Below, piece after piece: positions 31,500 to 41,206 of a stretch of DNA of 64,000 bases. The notes under the pieces were generated by a model. The model was given only the letters and a program-made list of their open reading frames with translations, searched no databases and had not been told where the DNA came from. How positions within the stretch are numbered: the stretch's first letter is position 1; the number at the start of each line of letters is the position of its first letter. This stretch comes from Zhengella sp020637775 (lineage in GTDB: Bacteria; Pseudomonadota; Alphaproteobacteria; Rhizobiales; Rhizobiaceae). The stretch covers positions 124,001 to 188,000 of the forward strand of contig NZ_JAWKWO010000004.1 in the NCBI RefSeq assembly GCF_041397485.1, in the 5' to 3' direction. A program made the position numbers and the translations under genes.

Positions 31500-33181
31500 T
31501 CAGAACAGGCCTTCGATGAAGCCTTCGTCATTGAAGCGGATATGCTCTGCCGAAGGCACCTTGGGCAGGCCCGGCATTGTCATGATCTCGCCGCAGATGG
31601 CCACGACGAACCCGGCCCCGGCCGAAAGCCGCACTTCGCGCACCGGCACGACATGGTCGGTCGGCGCGCCCCGCAGGTTGGGATCGGTGGAGAAGGAATA
31701 TTGCGTCTTGGCCATGCAGACCGGCAGATTGCCGTAACCGTCGGCTTCCCAGCGCTTCAACTGTTCGCGGATCGCCTTGTCCGCGATGGCTTCTGAAACT
31801 GCGATGGATGCGCCGCATCACCGTGTCGATCTTGTCGAACAGACCCATCTCGTCGCTGTAGAGGGGCGCGAATTGCGACAGGCCGGATTCGGCCAGGTCC
31901 ACCACCTTGTGCGCCAGTTCCTCGATGCCGGCAGAGCCTTCCGCCCAATGGCGGCACAGGATGCAGTTTCGGCCCCCATCGATGCGACATAGGCCTTCAC
32001 CGCCTGATTTCCGTAATCCGTATCACCGGCGAAATGCTGATCGCCACGACCGCAGGCACGCCGAACTGCTTCACGTTTTCCACATGTCGGCCGAGATTGG
32101 CGCAGCCCTTCTGCACCGCCGCCACGTTCTCGGCACCCAGATCGTCCTTCTTCACGCCGCCGTTCATCTTGATGGCGCGGATCGTCGCCACGATCACGGC
32201 AGCAGCCGGCTTCAACCCGCCCTTGCGGCACTTGATGTCGAAGAACTTCTCCGCGCCCAGATCCGCCCCGAAACCGGCTTCCGTGACCACGTAGTCGGCC
32301 AGCTTCAGCGCGGTCTTCGTTGCCACCAGCGAGTTGCAGCCATGCGCGATATTGGCAAGGCCTGCCATGCACGAAGGCCGGATTGTTTTCCAGCGTCTGC
32401 ACGAGATTGGGCTGCATGGCGTCCTTCAGCAGCACCGCCATCGCACCATCGGCCTTCAGGTCGCGGGCGCGGATGGCCGTCCGTCGCGCGCAGGGCAACG
32501 ATGATACGCCCGGGCCGGGCGCTCCAGGTCGGCAAGGTCGGAGGCGAGGCACAGGATGGCCATCACTTCCGAAGCGACCGTGATGTCGAGCCGGTCTCGC
32601 GCGGATAGCCGCGCGACACCGCCCAGCGGGCTGACGATCTGGCGCAGCGCCCGGTCGTTCATGTCCATCACGCGCCGCCAGGCGACGCGCCGGGTGTCGA
32701 TCTCCAGCTTGTTGCCCCAGGTGCAGATGTGGTTGTCGATCATCGCCGAGAGCAGGCTGTGCGCCGCCGTGATCGGCGTGGAAATCGCCGGTGAAGTGGA
32801 GGTTCATGTCCTCCATCGGCACGACCTGCGCATAACCGCCGCCAGCCGCGCCGCCCTTCACGCCAAAACAGGGGCCGAGCGAGGCTTCGCGAATGCAGAT
32901 CGCGGCCTTCTTGCCGATCCGGTTGAGACCGTCGCCGAGACCGACAGGTCGCGGCCCTGCCCTCGCCGGCCGGCGTCGGGTTGATGGCGGTCACGAGAGA
33001 ATGAGCTTGCCGTTCGCGCTCGCCGAGCGAGGCGCGTGATGAAATCGGCGGAGATTTTCGCCTTGTCATGGCCGTAGGGCAGCAGATGCTCGCCCGGAAT
33101 GGGTTAGGCCTGGCGCCGATCTCCTGGATCGGCTTCTTGACGCTGCGCGCGCGATTTCGATGTTCGACTTGAATTCGCCAT
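31500..33181 (-). pseudogene. fhs: Formate-tetrahydrofolate ligase, frame broken many times
   Basis: The enzyme makes 10-formyl-THF from formate, ATP and THF. Starting at ATG 33181 (GGGAGG 7 bases upstream), family segments follow in order but in different frames: PIQEIGAR, HLLPYGHDKAKIS, ILVTAINPTPAGEG, CFGVKGGAAGGGYAQVVPME, NHICTWGNKLEIDTRRVAWR, MAGLANIAHGCNSLVATKTA, FGADLGAEKFFDIKCRKGG, and the intact end QYSFSTDPNLRGAPTDHVVP to GFIEGLF. At least seven frame shifts and damage in the P-loop region are present, yet the amino acids are well conserved. More likely sequence error than a true pseudogene. Confidence 0.85.
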
Positions 33182-33309
33182 GCCAGTTCCTCCCGAAGGG
33201 CTTGAGGAATTGAACAGGCCGCAAACAAGCCATGCAAAGGCACGGTCCCGCTTGCCTGTTTCAGCCACTCCCTACGCCGTTCGCGACACGGCTGCGGCGC
33301 AGCGGAGGA

Positions 33310-34401
33310 TCAGCGATCGAGAATGCACGCATTCGTCATGTTGGCGCGCACGCGCAGCAGGTAGAAGCCCATCGTGGCCAGGTGAGGGCATGATGAAGGC
33401 CGATCTCGGTGCCGCTGGAAATGATCCATGGCCGCATGTCGAGCGCGGCGCAATTGTTGGTCCGCCTCCGCTCAGGTCCGGCTCAGGCCGTTCGTTGACG
33501 ATGGCCTGGAAAATCGCTCTGCGCGCCGGCCAGCGATGTTGAGCGCATAGAGCTGGCCATAGGCGAACCAGAAGCGGTCATCGGTACCGGCGTACCAGAA
33601 CCAGCTGGGCATCGACAGTTCGATCTGGTCGCGCAGGATGTCCGAGGTCGAGCCGATGGCATTGGTCATCGTGTCGAGGAAGCGCAGCGTGCTGTCGGCG
33701 CGCGGGTCGAACGTGGCATCGCAGCTTGCCAGCCTTGGTTGAAGGCACGCGATTGCCTGGCACCGGCGGTCCGGTAGGCCGTGGCGTGGGAGCGATGAAA
33801 TAGGGCGCCTGCGTCGTGGACAAAATATGTCTTCCTTGAAGAGGTTCTGGCGGGCGTCCGCAGCTCTGGTCGATCTGGGATGTGCCGCGCACGCGGTCAT
33901 ACGGTCGACCAGTTCGAACGATGCGCCGCAGATCTCGTTGATGCCAAGCTGAAGCGCCGCCTTGTTGGTCAAAGAACGGGTATATTTCCAGTCCATGCCG
34001 AACAGAGCCTTACTGAGCCAGCATGGAGGGTATCCAGGCGTCTGCTGACATTGAAGTCGGTATTGAATCCGCCAGTCACTTCCACGATGGAGGAGACACC
34101 GCAGGCATTGGTCTGCCCTGCGACGGATCGCCCGGCAATGTCTTGCGTTCGGCGAAATCATAGGCGGCCACGCGGTCTGGATCGAAATTGGTCCAGACCT
34201 GTGTCTGCACCATGAAATAGGCGTAGAAGGCGCACGAGCGGCAACCACAATGCTGACGACGGGTCTTGACGATCCAGCCCTTGCGCAGCCACCAGCGCCC
34301 GAGCCACAGGAAGCGGCCAGAGCAGCCAGCTGATGACGATGCTGATGCCGCGTCCGATCCACTGGAAGACCATCGTGAAAAGTGATGATCGGGTCGATCA
34401 T
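33310..34401 (-). pseudogene. DUF2333-like membrane protein, frame broken
   Basis: From ATG 34401 (MIDPIITF) the frame gives a membrane-anchor region (WIGRGISIVISWLLWP), then in shifting frames KTVVSIVV, NAIGSTSDILRDQIELSMPS, FWYAGTDDRFWFAYGQLYAL, a segment around GLSRT, then ending near TGA 33310 after FYLLRV-like residues. The string NRNTW-like, DNKAAFQLG-like and RADSTLRFLDTMTNAIGS pieces match what I recall of DUF2333 proteins. Single-base indels occur about every 100-150 bases. One N-terminal transmembrane helix and a large periplasmic or cytoplasmic domain. Last gene of the unknown cluster before fhs. Confidence 0.6.
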
Positions 34402-34412
34402 GGCCGCTCCCC

Positions 34413-35689
34413 TCAATCCTTGAGCCCGTAGAGGTTGAGCCGGAAGCCCGCCTTGTCTTTCAGATATAGCCAGCGTCTCAACAACGGCTTCGCGCCATGT
34501 CCGAAAACCTGAATAGTCGTCATAGAAGCCCTGCTTGTTGAAGACGTGCGCGAGACGAAATCGAAACGCACGAAATCCGAGATCAGCCGGTTGGTCAGCC
34601 AGGCATCCGGATGGTCCGGTTTGGCGCGCACGACCAGGAAGCGCTTGTCCGGCTCCACCCGCCCGATATCCAGCCGCCTGGTTTGCGTGACGGCGCGTTT
34701 GGCCGCCATCAGGAAGGGATAGTCTTCAGGTTGATGAGATCGGCATAGCGGTGCATCCACGCCTGCACCCAGACCTGATCGGACCGCGTCAGGTTCTTTT
34801 CCGGCTCGAGCTGGTGGCGAGCTGGCGCACCTTCATCTGCGCGCGATGCTCCAGGTAGTTCGATCCCTCCAGCCACGGCGGCTCCGCGGCAGATCCCGAG
34901 CTGCCCGGTCTCCGCCAGGAACCGGAAAAATCCGCCTGTGGTCGTCAAGCGACAGGTAGGACACCTGCCAGGGTCGCGAACGGCGGAAACCCGGCGCGTC
35001 CGGATGGGCGATCACCGTCGTCATGCGCTCGTCGATGAAAACGTAGAGCCCGCCGAAGTGACTGGTCCAGAAGGCATTGTGGCGGAACACGACCTTGTCC
35101 GGCACCAACGCGTTCTCGCGGATGTCGCCGGTGACCTTCGCCAGGTCCACCATCTCTTGCAGCATGGTATTGTCACGCCAGGCATCCGGTTCGGTCTTCA
35201 GCCGGTCGACCAGTTCGCGCAATTGCGCCGCCTTGCCGACAACGTCTTCCGCCGACAGGACGCGGAACTGTACCTGGTTGATCGAAAGCAGGTCTTCCAC
35301 GTCATCGACGAAGGACACCGAATCCTCGATCTCGCCGAAGATCACATCCTTGATCGTCAGCGCATTGATGGCGCGGGCATTGGACTGCATGAACTCGAAC
35401 ATGAGCTGCGAGGTGTTGGAAAAGCGCGTATGAAATCCACCGGCAGGTCACGCTGCGCCGGCGTCAGGATGATGAAGCGCCGGTTGATGCCATTGGGGTC
35501 GAGATAGTCGAAATCGCCCAGTTCTTCGGCCACCTGCGGCGAAAAGCCGGTTCGGTCGATGTCGAACGAGGTCAGCTTGGTCTGGGCAAGACCGAAGGCC
35601 TTGAGCGCCTTGTTGCGCGCGCGATCAGGTGCGGTCGCCGATCGGCAGCAGCCGCCTGTAGACTGCCCGGAATCGACCAGGCGTTTCAT
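34413..35689 (-). pseudogene. DUF6638-like conserved protein, frame broken
   Basis: The ATG at 35689 overlaps the stop of the upstream ATPase gene (ATGA). Readable blocks in order, across several frames, are NKALKAFGLAQTKLTSFDID, GFSPQVAEELGDFDYLDPNG, RRFIILTPAQRDLPVDF, FMQSNARAINALTIKDVIFG, EDLLSINQVQFRVLSAEDVV, FWTSHFGGLYVFIDERMTTV, RPWQVSYLSLDDHRRIF, and the tail LKDKAGFRLNLYGLKD. About 420 residues if repaired. I associate it with the uncharacterised DUF6638 group of Rhizobiales; no catalytic motif is visible. Confidence 0.6.
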
Positions 35690-37014
35690 GATCCGGCCCA
35701 CACCCCACGTGCCTTCATGTCCTCGATCTCGCGCAGCGCGCCCGCTCGCGCAGCTCTGGTCGCGCACGAGCTGGTGACACCGCCGCCTTCGTCGGCCCGG
35801 TCGGAATAGCGGAACTCGCTGTCGGCATAGCGTTGATCTCCTGCATCACCATGGCCAAGGTCGAAGGGCCCGCGTACCCTCGATCATCGCCTTCTTCTCG
35901 TCGTAGGACTTGTGCAGAAGGTTTCCGGCGCCTCGAACCAGTCGTCCGGCAGGTCGATATCCATGGCCCGCATCTTGATGGCATCGGTGATGTTCTTGAT
36001 CGCACGGCCGGTGAAGCGCGGCTCCGCCTGCTTGATCATGTGCAGGTAGGCGCCGATATCGGCCATGGTCTTCGGCGCGCCATGGTCATTGAGAAGCGGT
36101 CATGCACCTTGCGCAGGCCCTTCTTCGGCGTTGCATGCTCCTCATAGGCCACCGCGACGGCTTCGCGTGATCCTGCTGGTGGGCAAACAGGTCGTGCTCG
36201 CCGAGCGGGATCGCGTGGTTCTTGCCCGCCAGAGCACGAAGATGTCGACATAATCCTCCAGCGTCTGCGGTCCATCCACCAGCCAGCGTGGGCGCCGGCG
36301 CGCTGGCGCAGCGCATCGTCCACGTTTTCCGGATAGTTGGAAACAGCAACGAGCAGTTTCCATGCGTCAACCGTCGATGCTCCGGCGCAAAAGGCGCCCG
36401 CTGAGCACCCTGGTGATCTCGTGCTGCCCGCTTGCGCCCGGTCGTCTGAACGGCGCGCCGCGACCTGGTCGATATCGTCCAATGTCTGAAGCTGATGCAG
36501 CGCGGATTGAGCACGTTGTCGATGAAGGCCTGTAGTTCTGGCCGGATCGGCCCTGGTAGGAGGAAACTGGTCGACGCCGAAATTCTCGTAATGGAACGGC
36601 AACCGGCCACCTGGGCGTAGTCGTTGATGAGCTCCATGGCTGCCGTCTGGATCAGGATCGTCTTGCCTGTGGTGCTCCGGCAGCGCCGTCGCTGATGAAT
36701 GGAACAGAAGCCGCCGAAAACCATGTGAAGGTTCATCTGCCGGTCGAAATCATAGGCCATCAGCACCTTGGCCAGCCGCATCGCCTGGTACTTGGCGATG
36801 TGGTTGCCGATGATCTCGTTCGGCTTCTTGAACGTCATCACCAGTGGCTTGCGCTGTGCCCGGCAGCACATCGAAGCCGCTGCTTGAGCGAAATCGTCGC
36901 GGCCTCGATGCGCAGATGCACGTCCTCGAACGCGGCCAAGGCCGGTGAATCGGCTCCTTGGTGCGCGATCAGCCCTCCAGCGCCACGCGGCAAAGCCCTT
37001 GCCCGCGCCGTCAT
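35686..37014 (-). pseudogene. AAA-family ATPase, frame broken
   Basis: From ATG 37014 (MTARARALPRG), which overlaps the preceding stop, blocks read in order through several frames: LAAFEDVHLRIEAATISLKQ, MTFKKPNEIIGNHIAKYQAM, AKVLMAYDFDRQMNLHMVFG, Walker A remnant TGKTILIQTAAMELINDYAQ, Walker B LDDIDQVAARRSDDR, sensor-1 SNYPENVDDALRQRA, then ISAPTCT/GAYLHMIKQAEPRFTGRAI and MRAMDIDLPDDWFEAPE. About 440 residues if repaired. The order Walker A-B-sensor-C-terminal helical lid marks an AAA+ machine. Its partners are probably the flanking cluster proteins. Confidence 0.7.
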
Positions 37015-37606
37015 CACGGCGTCGTCAGCCGCCCCGCGATCGCCTGGTCGAGGCCCGAAACCATGGCTTTCAGCGCGTCCTGCGCCAAGTCGAACAGGAA
37101 ATCCGGTTCTTCCACGTCATTGGCCGGTTCAGTCCGTGCTTTCGATGAGTTGCGCCGCAGGTATGAGGCGAAGGCGGAAGGCCGCGACATAGGCCTGCGC
37201 GTTCGCGGCGGTGCCGGAACTCGGTCGCATCGGCCCCTTCGAGAGGCGCCCGCCGGTTTTGTGCCTCCGCAGGCTTTCCAGCGCGGATCCCTGCGCGAAA
37301 ACACGCTAACGCCAGCGCGATGGCGAGCTCCCGCCGCGCCCGAAGAGCAGCGTAGCGGCGGGAATGGACAGAAAGTTGCCCGCCCTTGCCGATGGCCTGG
37401 ATCGTGGTGTCAGTTCATCCTCGCGGGTGCGCGTCGCGCCGCCCCTGTCGATGTAGGAAACGAAGCGCCGGGCCTGTGCTCCGCCAGCGCCGCGGCGAAC
37501 GCCCGTCGCCATCCTCCATCACCACCATGCGGGTGACGAAGCTCTGCGCCGTGGCCAGATGCCTGGCGACATCGTCCTCGTGGATCGTGGTCAGGCCGGT
37601 ATCCAT
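37014..37606 (-). pseudogene. Unknown protein upstream of the AAA ATPase, frame broken
   Basis: ATG 37606 opens MDTGLTTIHEDDVARHLATA, continuing QSFVTRMVVMEDGDG, then in other frames FAAALAEHR, RRFVSYIDRGGATRTREDEL, NFLSIPAATLLFGR, RELAIALALACFRAG, AYVAAFRLRLIPAAQLIES and the end DFLFDLAQDALKAMVSGLDQ, AIAGRLTTP. About 195 residues if repaired. I recognise no family. The stop shares one base with the ATPase start (TGATG). Start position is uncertain; an ATG at 37650 is in a different frame. Confidence 0.5.
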
Positions 37607-37652
37607 GGGCAGTGTCCCTGCATTCCGCGCAAGGCCGCGCGTTCAAACATCG

Positions 37653-37917
37653 CTCACCACCCGCCCGCCGGCGATGCAGGCACGGTATAGCCGCCGAAGA
37701 TCGTGTGCGCCTCGCCTGCCGCATAGAGCGCCTGGTAGGCCCTCGTGCGGCAGCAGGGCATGCTTTTCATAGGCCGAGACGCCGGTGCGCCGCCTCCAGG
37801 TCATCCGTGTCGATCAGGAATTCCTGCCGCGCCGGTGTGGACGACCAGGCCGCGCGCGCCGGGCACTTCCGCCTTGGACTGTACCTCCCGCACGGTCCAT
37901 GTCAAAGAGCCAGGCAT
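37653..37917 (-). pseudogene. Small unknown protein, frame broken
   Basis: ATG 37917 lies inside the 3' end of the upstream gene (16-base overlap) and opens MPGSLTWTVREVQSKAEVPG, continuing ARGLVVHTGAA, then in other frames EFLIDTDDLEAAHRRLG, SAYEKHALLPHE and AYQALYAAGEAHTIFGGYTV, ending PASPAGGW. About 90 residues if repaired. No family recognised. The C-terminal YAAGEAHTIFGGYTVP looks like a compact beta-rich end. Confidence 0.45.
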
Positions 37918-38789
37918 TTTCCCGGCCTGAACACTTTCGAAAGCACGTCGGAAACGATGGAATTGTTTTCCGTGATCCCGGCCGAATAGAACGGTCCCAG
38001 CACGATACGCCGCAATTGCTTGGGATGCAGCGCGGGGAAATCCTTGTCCAGATTGGTCGCAATGGTTGCCGGAGACAGCGAATAGGCAGAATTGCGCGCG
38101 CAGAAATCGTCGAAGGCATGGGCCAGTTCCGGGTTGAGCAGGCCCTCGACCGGCAGCGGAACGGGAACATCCTTGCGCAGCTTGCCCTTGCGGTCTACCA
38201 GATCGCGCACCATGGCGTCCGAACTGTCCTCCACCGCCGCCATGTAGACCAGCGGCAGGTTTGCCGTGCCGTCGAACGCCCCCCAGTGGACGAGGTAGTA
38301 GGGCCGCATCGCCTTCGGGTTGACAGAGACGCGAACCGTGCGCGGCAGCACCAGCGGCGAAAACACCTGCCCGTCCTTCAGGCTTTCCAGGTAAAGACGC
38401 TCCGCCATGGCCTGCTGCAAGGCCGTCGGCATGGCCTTGTGGCGCAGGATGAAATCCGCCATCTCGGCGCGCAATTCATCGCCTTGGGGGATGGCGGCCA
38501 GGCGCTCGGCCGCCTTCGCCTTGTCGTTTTCCAGTTCCAGAACGTTCTGGAACACCGGATAGCCGCTTTCCGCCCGGCTGATCCGGAACCGGTCGGCAAA
38601 ACCCAGCCGGTTGCGCCAGCAGGAAAAGGACGCTTCCAGACGGGCCAGGTATTCCACCAGCACTTCCGCCACGATGCCATGCCGGTAAAGCGGCGAGGCA
38701 TCGTCGCGCAGGAACGTGTCCAGTCCCCCCAGTGCCGCGTGGATGGCGGTGAAATAGCGTTCGGCGGGCGTGTCTGCGAGATCGGCCAT
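37902..38789 (-). CDS. Conserved protein of unknown function in the ATPase cluster
   Basis: A 295-residue intact frame from MADLADTPAERYFTAIHAAL to GKCLAL. It is soluble, mainly helical in the first half (IVAEVLVEYLARLEASFSCW, LENDKAKAAERLAAIPQG) with a beta-containing second half (YYLVHWGAFDGTANLPLVYM, VDRKGKLRKDVPVPLPVEG). No catalytic motif is obvious and I recognise no family. It starts 22 bases after the coiled-coil gene and overlaps the next gene, indicating one transcript. Confidence 0.6.
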   Translation of the reverse strand: MADLADTPAERYFTAIHAALGGLDTFLRDDASPLYRHGIVAEVLVEYLARLEASFSCWRNRLGFADRFRISRAESGYPVFQNVLELENDKAKAAERLAAIPQGDELRAEMADFILRHKAMPTALQQAMAERLYLESLKDGQVFSPLVLPRTVRVSVNPKAMRPYYLVHWGAFDGTANLPLVYMAAVEDSSDAMVRDLVDRKGKLRKDVPVPLPVEGLLNPELAHAFDDFCARNSAYSLSPATIATNLDKDFPALHPKQLRRIVLGPFYSAGITENNSIVSDVLSKVFRPGKCLAL

Positions 38790-38811
38790 GGCCTGGGCAA
38801 TCCTCGCCGGC

Positions 38812-39903
38812 TCAGCCCTGTTTCACGTAGTCGGCGGCATTGTGCTTGCGCATCACCTCTTCGAAGCGCCGCGCAAAATCCTCGTCGGCCAGTTTCTTGC
38901 GGCGCTGGATGTCGGCGGTCACGACCATGTTCTTCTCATGCATTTCCAGCAGGTCGCCGATGTGCTTCTGCGCCGCCGCGCCGATGCCGGCCATGGTCTC
39001 CTCCGCGGTATTGTCGACCTGGCTGCCCAGCGTGTTGATCTTGTGCGCGACGTCCTGCTGCGCCGCCGTCTTCAGCGAATCCTCCAGCGCCTTGTAGAGC
39101 ACGATGCGCTGTTCGGTATCGATGGTCAGCTTGTTGATCAGCGTCTGCTGCGCGGCCTTCTGGTTGTTGAGCGAATCGACGAAGGTCTGGAACATCGAGG
39201 TGTAGCGCTCCAGCGTCTGGCTCTCGGCCAGCAGCTCCTGCTCCTTCGCCTGCGCCTCGTTGTATTCGGTTGCCAGCCGCGAGCGCTCGCTCTCCAGTTC
39301 CGTGCGGGTCTTCTGGTCGGTCGAGGCCGCAATGCGGTTTTCCACGTCAAGCAGCATGGGGTTGAGTTCCATGATCCGCTTCTGGGTTTCCTCCAGCCGC
39401 GCCATTGCATCCCCGCGCCGGTCCAGGACCTTTTTCAGGCTGGCTTCGGACGTATCGTATCGGCTGTCGAGCACCTGCTTCTGGTTCTTGAGGATGCCGA
39501 CGATCGTATCCGACTTGGAGAGAAGTTCCTGCAGGTTTCCGGCCAGCGACATGTTGCGCACGCGCTCGGTGCGCATGCGCTGCATGTTCTGCTTGGAGAA
39601 GATGCCGATGAACTTTTCCCAGCCGGTATAGTTCTTCATGCTCTCGAATTCGGAGCCGAATATATTGGTCGCGTCCTCCAGCCCGATGATGAGATCGGCG
39701 ATATTGGCTTCCATCGTCTTCTGCTGCTGGATCACGTCCTTGATCCGCGCGTTCTCGATATCGAAATCCGCCTCGCCGATCCTGGCATCCGCGGTTGCGA
39801 ATTTTTCCAGGATGACGCCGGATTGCTCGATCTTGGAGCGCATGCTTTCGACCTGCTGCCGGGTGCGCTCGATCTCCGCATCGAAATTCTGAAGCTGGGC
39901 CAT
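38812..39903 (-). CDS. TelA-like coiled-coil protein, first gene of the ATPase cluster
   Basis: A 363-residue, almost wholly helical protein. Heptad-rich segments run through FDAEIERTRQQVESMRSKIE, LDSRYDTSEASLKKVLDRRG, ELESERSRLATEYNEAQAKE and VVTADIQRRKKLADEDFARR. A central NYTGWEKFIGIFSKQ resembles the short conserved turn of the TelA/toxic-anion-resistance family, and the length and layout also fit; homology is only suspected. No membrane segment. Its ATG is preceded by a 150-base gap that contains the terminator of the cytochrome gene, so a promoter should lie between 39904 and 39993. Confidence 0.6.
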   Translation of the reverse strand: MAQLQNFDAEIERTRQQVESMRSKIEQSGVILEKFATADARIGEADFDIENARIKDVIQQQKTMEANIADLIIGLEDATNIFGSEFESMKNYTGWEKFIGIFSKQNMQRMRTERVRNMSLAGNLQELLSKSDTIVGILKNQKQVLDSRYDTSEASLKKVLDRRGDAMARLEETQKRIMELNPMLLDVENRIAASTDQKTRTELESERSRLATEYNEAQAKEQELLAESQTLERYTSMFQTFVDSLNNQKAAQQTLINKLTIDTEQRIVLYKALEDSLKTAAQQDVAHKINTLGSQVDNTAEETMAGIGAAAQKHIGDLLEMHEKNMVVTADIQRRKKLADEDFARRFEEVMRKHNAADYVKQG

Positions 39904-39993
39904 TCTCTATCCCCTCAAGCCTGGCAGATGCCGCGATTGAACTGACTATAGGTACGGCCCCTTGCGATTGAAAGACTGCCGCAATGTGAACGC

Positions 39994-40023
39994 AAAAGAA
40001 AAGGCGGGGCTGAACGCCCCGCC
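39994..40023 (-). terminator. Terminator of the cytochrome c gene
   Basis: GGCGGGGC / GCCCCGCC (8 bp, 5-base loop) followed on the minus strand by TTTTCTTTTGCG. Confidence 0.85.
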
Positions 40024-40054
40024 CGTGATCGTCGTCACATGCACATGAACCGGA

Positions 40055-40438
40055 TCAGTTCGGGTCTTCGAGGTAGGCGATCAGGTTGGCGATGTCTTCG
40101 TCCTTCTTGAGGCCGGCAAACGCCATCTTGTTGTTCGGCACGTAGTCCTTCGGGTCCTTCATGTAGGCCGCGATGGTCTCCTCGTTCCAGACGAGACCTT
40201 CCTCGCCCTTCGCCTTCATGCTGTCGGAATACTTGAAGCCTTCCACCGTTCCGGCAGTCCGCCCGATAACGCCATCGAGATGCGGGCCGACCTTGTTCTT
40301 GCCCTTGACGTCATGGCAGGCGCGGCACTTGTTGAACACCTTCTTGCCGGCCTTGGCGTCACCTTCGGCATGGGCCGGGACAGCCAGCGCGGTCATGGCG
40401 GCGACAACGGAAAGGCCGAGCGCGGTACGAAACTTCAT
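40055..40438 (-). CDS. Periplasmic cytochrome c2-like protein
   Basis: A 127-residue protein from ATG 40438 (AAGGAGG 6 bases upstream; the longer frame adds a non-secretory leader and is rejected). Signal peptide KFRTALGLSVVAAMTALAVP with cleavage after AHA. Heme c site KCRACHDVKG, and the axial Met in NNKMAFAGLKKDEDI. The spacing is that of mitochondrial-type/cytochrome c2 or c550 carriers, which shuttle electrons to oxidases or nitrogen-oxide reductases. Confidence 0.9.
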   Translation of the reverse strand: MKFRTALGLSVVAAMTALAVPAHAEGDAKAGKKVFNKCRACHDVKGKNKVGPHLDGVIGRTAGTVEGFKYSDSMKAKGEEGLVWNEETIAAYMKDPKDYVPNNKMAFAGLKKDEDIANLIAYLEDPN

Positions 40439-40577
40439 GATGTCCTCCTTGCGGGATTGAATGGTCGTCCTTCGGCGGGAACCATACACAAATCGGCCCG
40501 CAATGACATGAGACATTTTGGCAGTATCGGCGGTTTTTTCCCGCAAGAATTGAAGAAACTGCTTGATGACCGCGTGC

Positions 40578-41195
40578 CTAGCGCCCGGCGAAGCCGATCA
40601 TGTCCTCGGCCTGCCAGCGCCCCATTTCCTCTTCCCAATGGCGGCGGCACAGCGAAACGTAGCGCTCCTCCCCGCCGATGACCACCTGCGCGCCTTCTCG
40701 CACGATCTTTCCGTCAGGCCCCAGGCGGACCACCATCGAAGCCTTTCGCCCGCACCGGCAGATCGTGCGCACTTCCCGCAAGTCGTCTGCGATGGCGAGC
40801 AATTCGCGCGAGCCGGGAAACAGCTCCCCGCGGAAGTCCGTCCGCAACCCGTAGGCCATCACCGGCACGTCCAGCTGGTCGGCCACCCGGGCAAGTTGCC
40901 AGACCTGCTCCCGGTCGAGGAACTGCGCCTCGTCCACGAAGACGCAATGCAGCGCGCCGTGGTCCTCCAGCCGCTGGCGCACCCGCTCGAAAAGATCCTC
41001 GCCCGCGAAGAACTGCCCGGCATCCTTGGCAAGCCCGATGCGCGATGCGATCCGTCCGATACCGGCCCTGTCGTCCAGCCTGGCAGTGAACAGCATCACC
41101 TCCATGCCGCGCTCCTGGTAATTGTGCGCAGCCTGCAGCAGCAGCGTCGACTTGCCGGCATTCATCGCCGAATAGTGAAAATAGAGTTTGGCCAT
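40578..41195 (-). CDS. tdk: Thymidine kinase
   Basis: A 205-residue type II thymidine kinase that phosphorylates deoxythymidine in the salvage pathway. The P-loop is YSAMNAGKSTLLLQAA (about 8-23), the Walker B-type segment CVFVDEAQFLDREQVWQL holds the catalytic Glu, and the lasso region has YGLRTDFRGELFPGSRELL. Structural-zinc cysteines occur in ICRCGRKA and LCRRHW. Downstream of betI on the same strand by 11 bases, perhaps co-transcribed. Confidence 0.92.
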   Translation of the reverse strand: MAKLYFHYSAMNAGKSTLLLQAAHNYQERGMEVMLFTARLDDRAGIGRIASRIGLAKDAGQFFAGEDLFERVRQRLEDHGALHCVFVDEAQFLDREQVWQLARVADQLDVPVMAYGLRTDFRGELFPGSRELLAIADDLREVRTICRCGRKASMVVRLGPDGKIVREGAQVVIGGEERYVSLCRRHWEEEMGRWQAEDMIGFAGR

Positions 41196-41206
41196 GGCGC
41201 CTGCTT

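Noticed and set aside
31780..37917. Many short overlapping frames on both strands in this region as separate genes
   Set aside because: They are fragments or shadows of fhs and cluster genes whose frames are interrupted by indels. Conserved peptides continue in order across frames.
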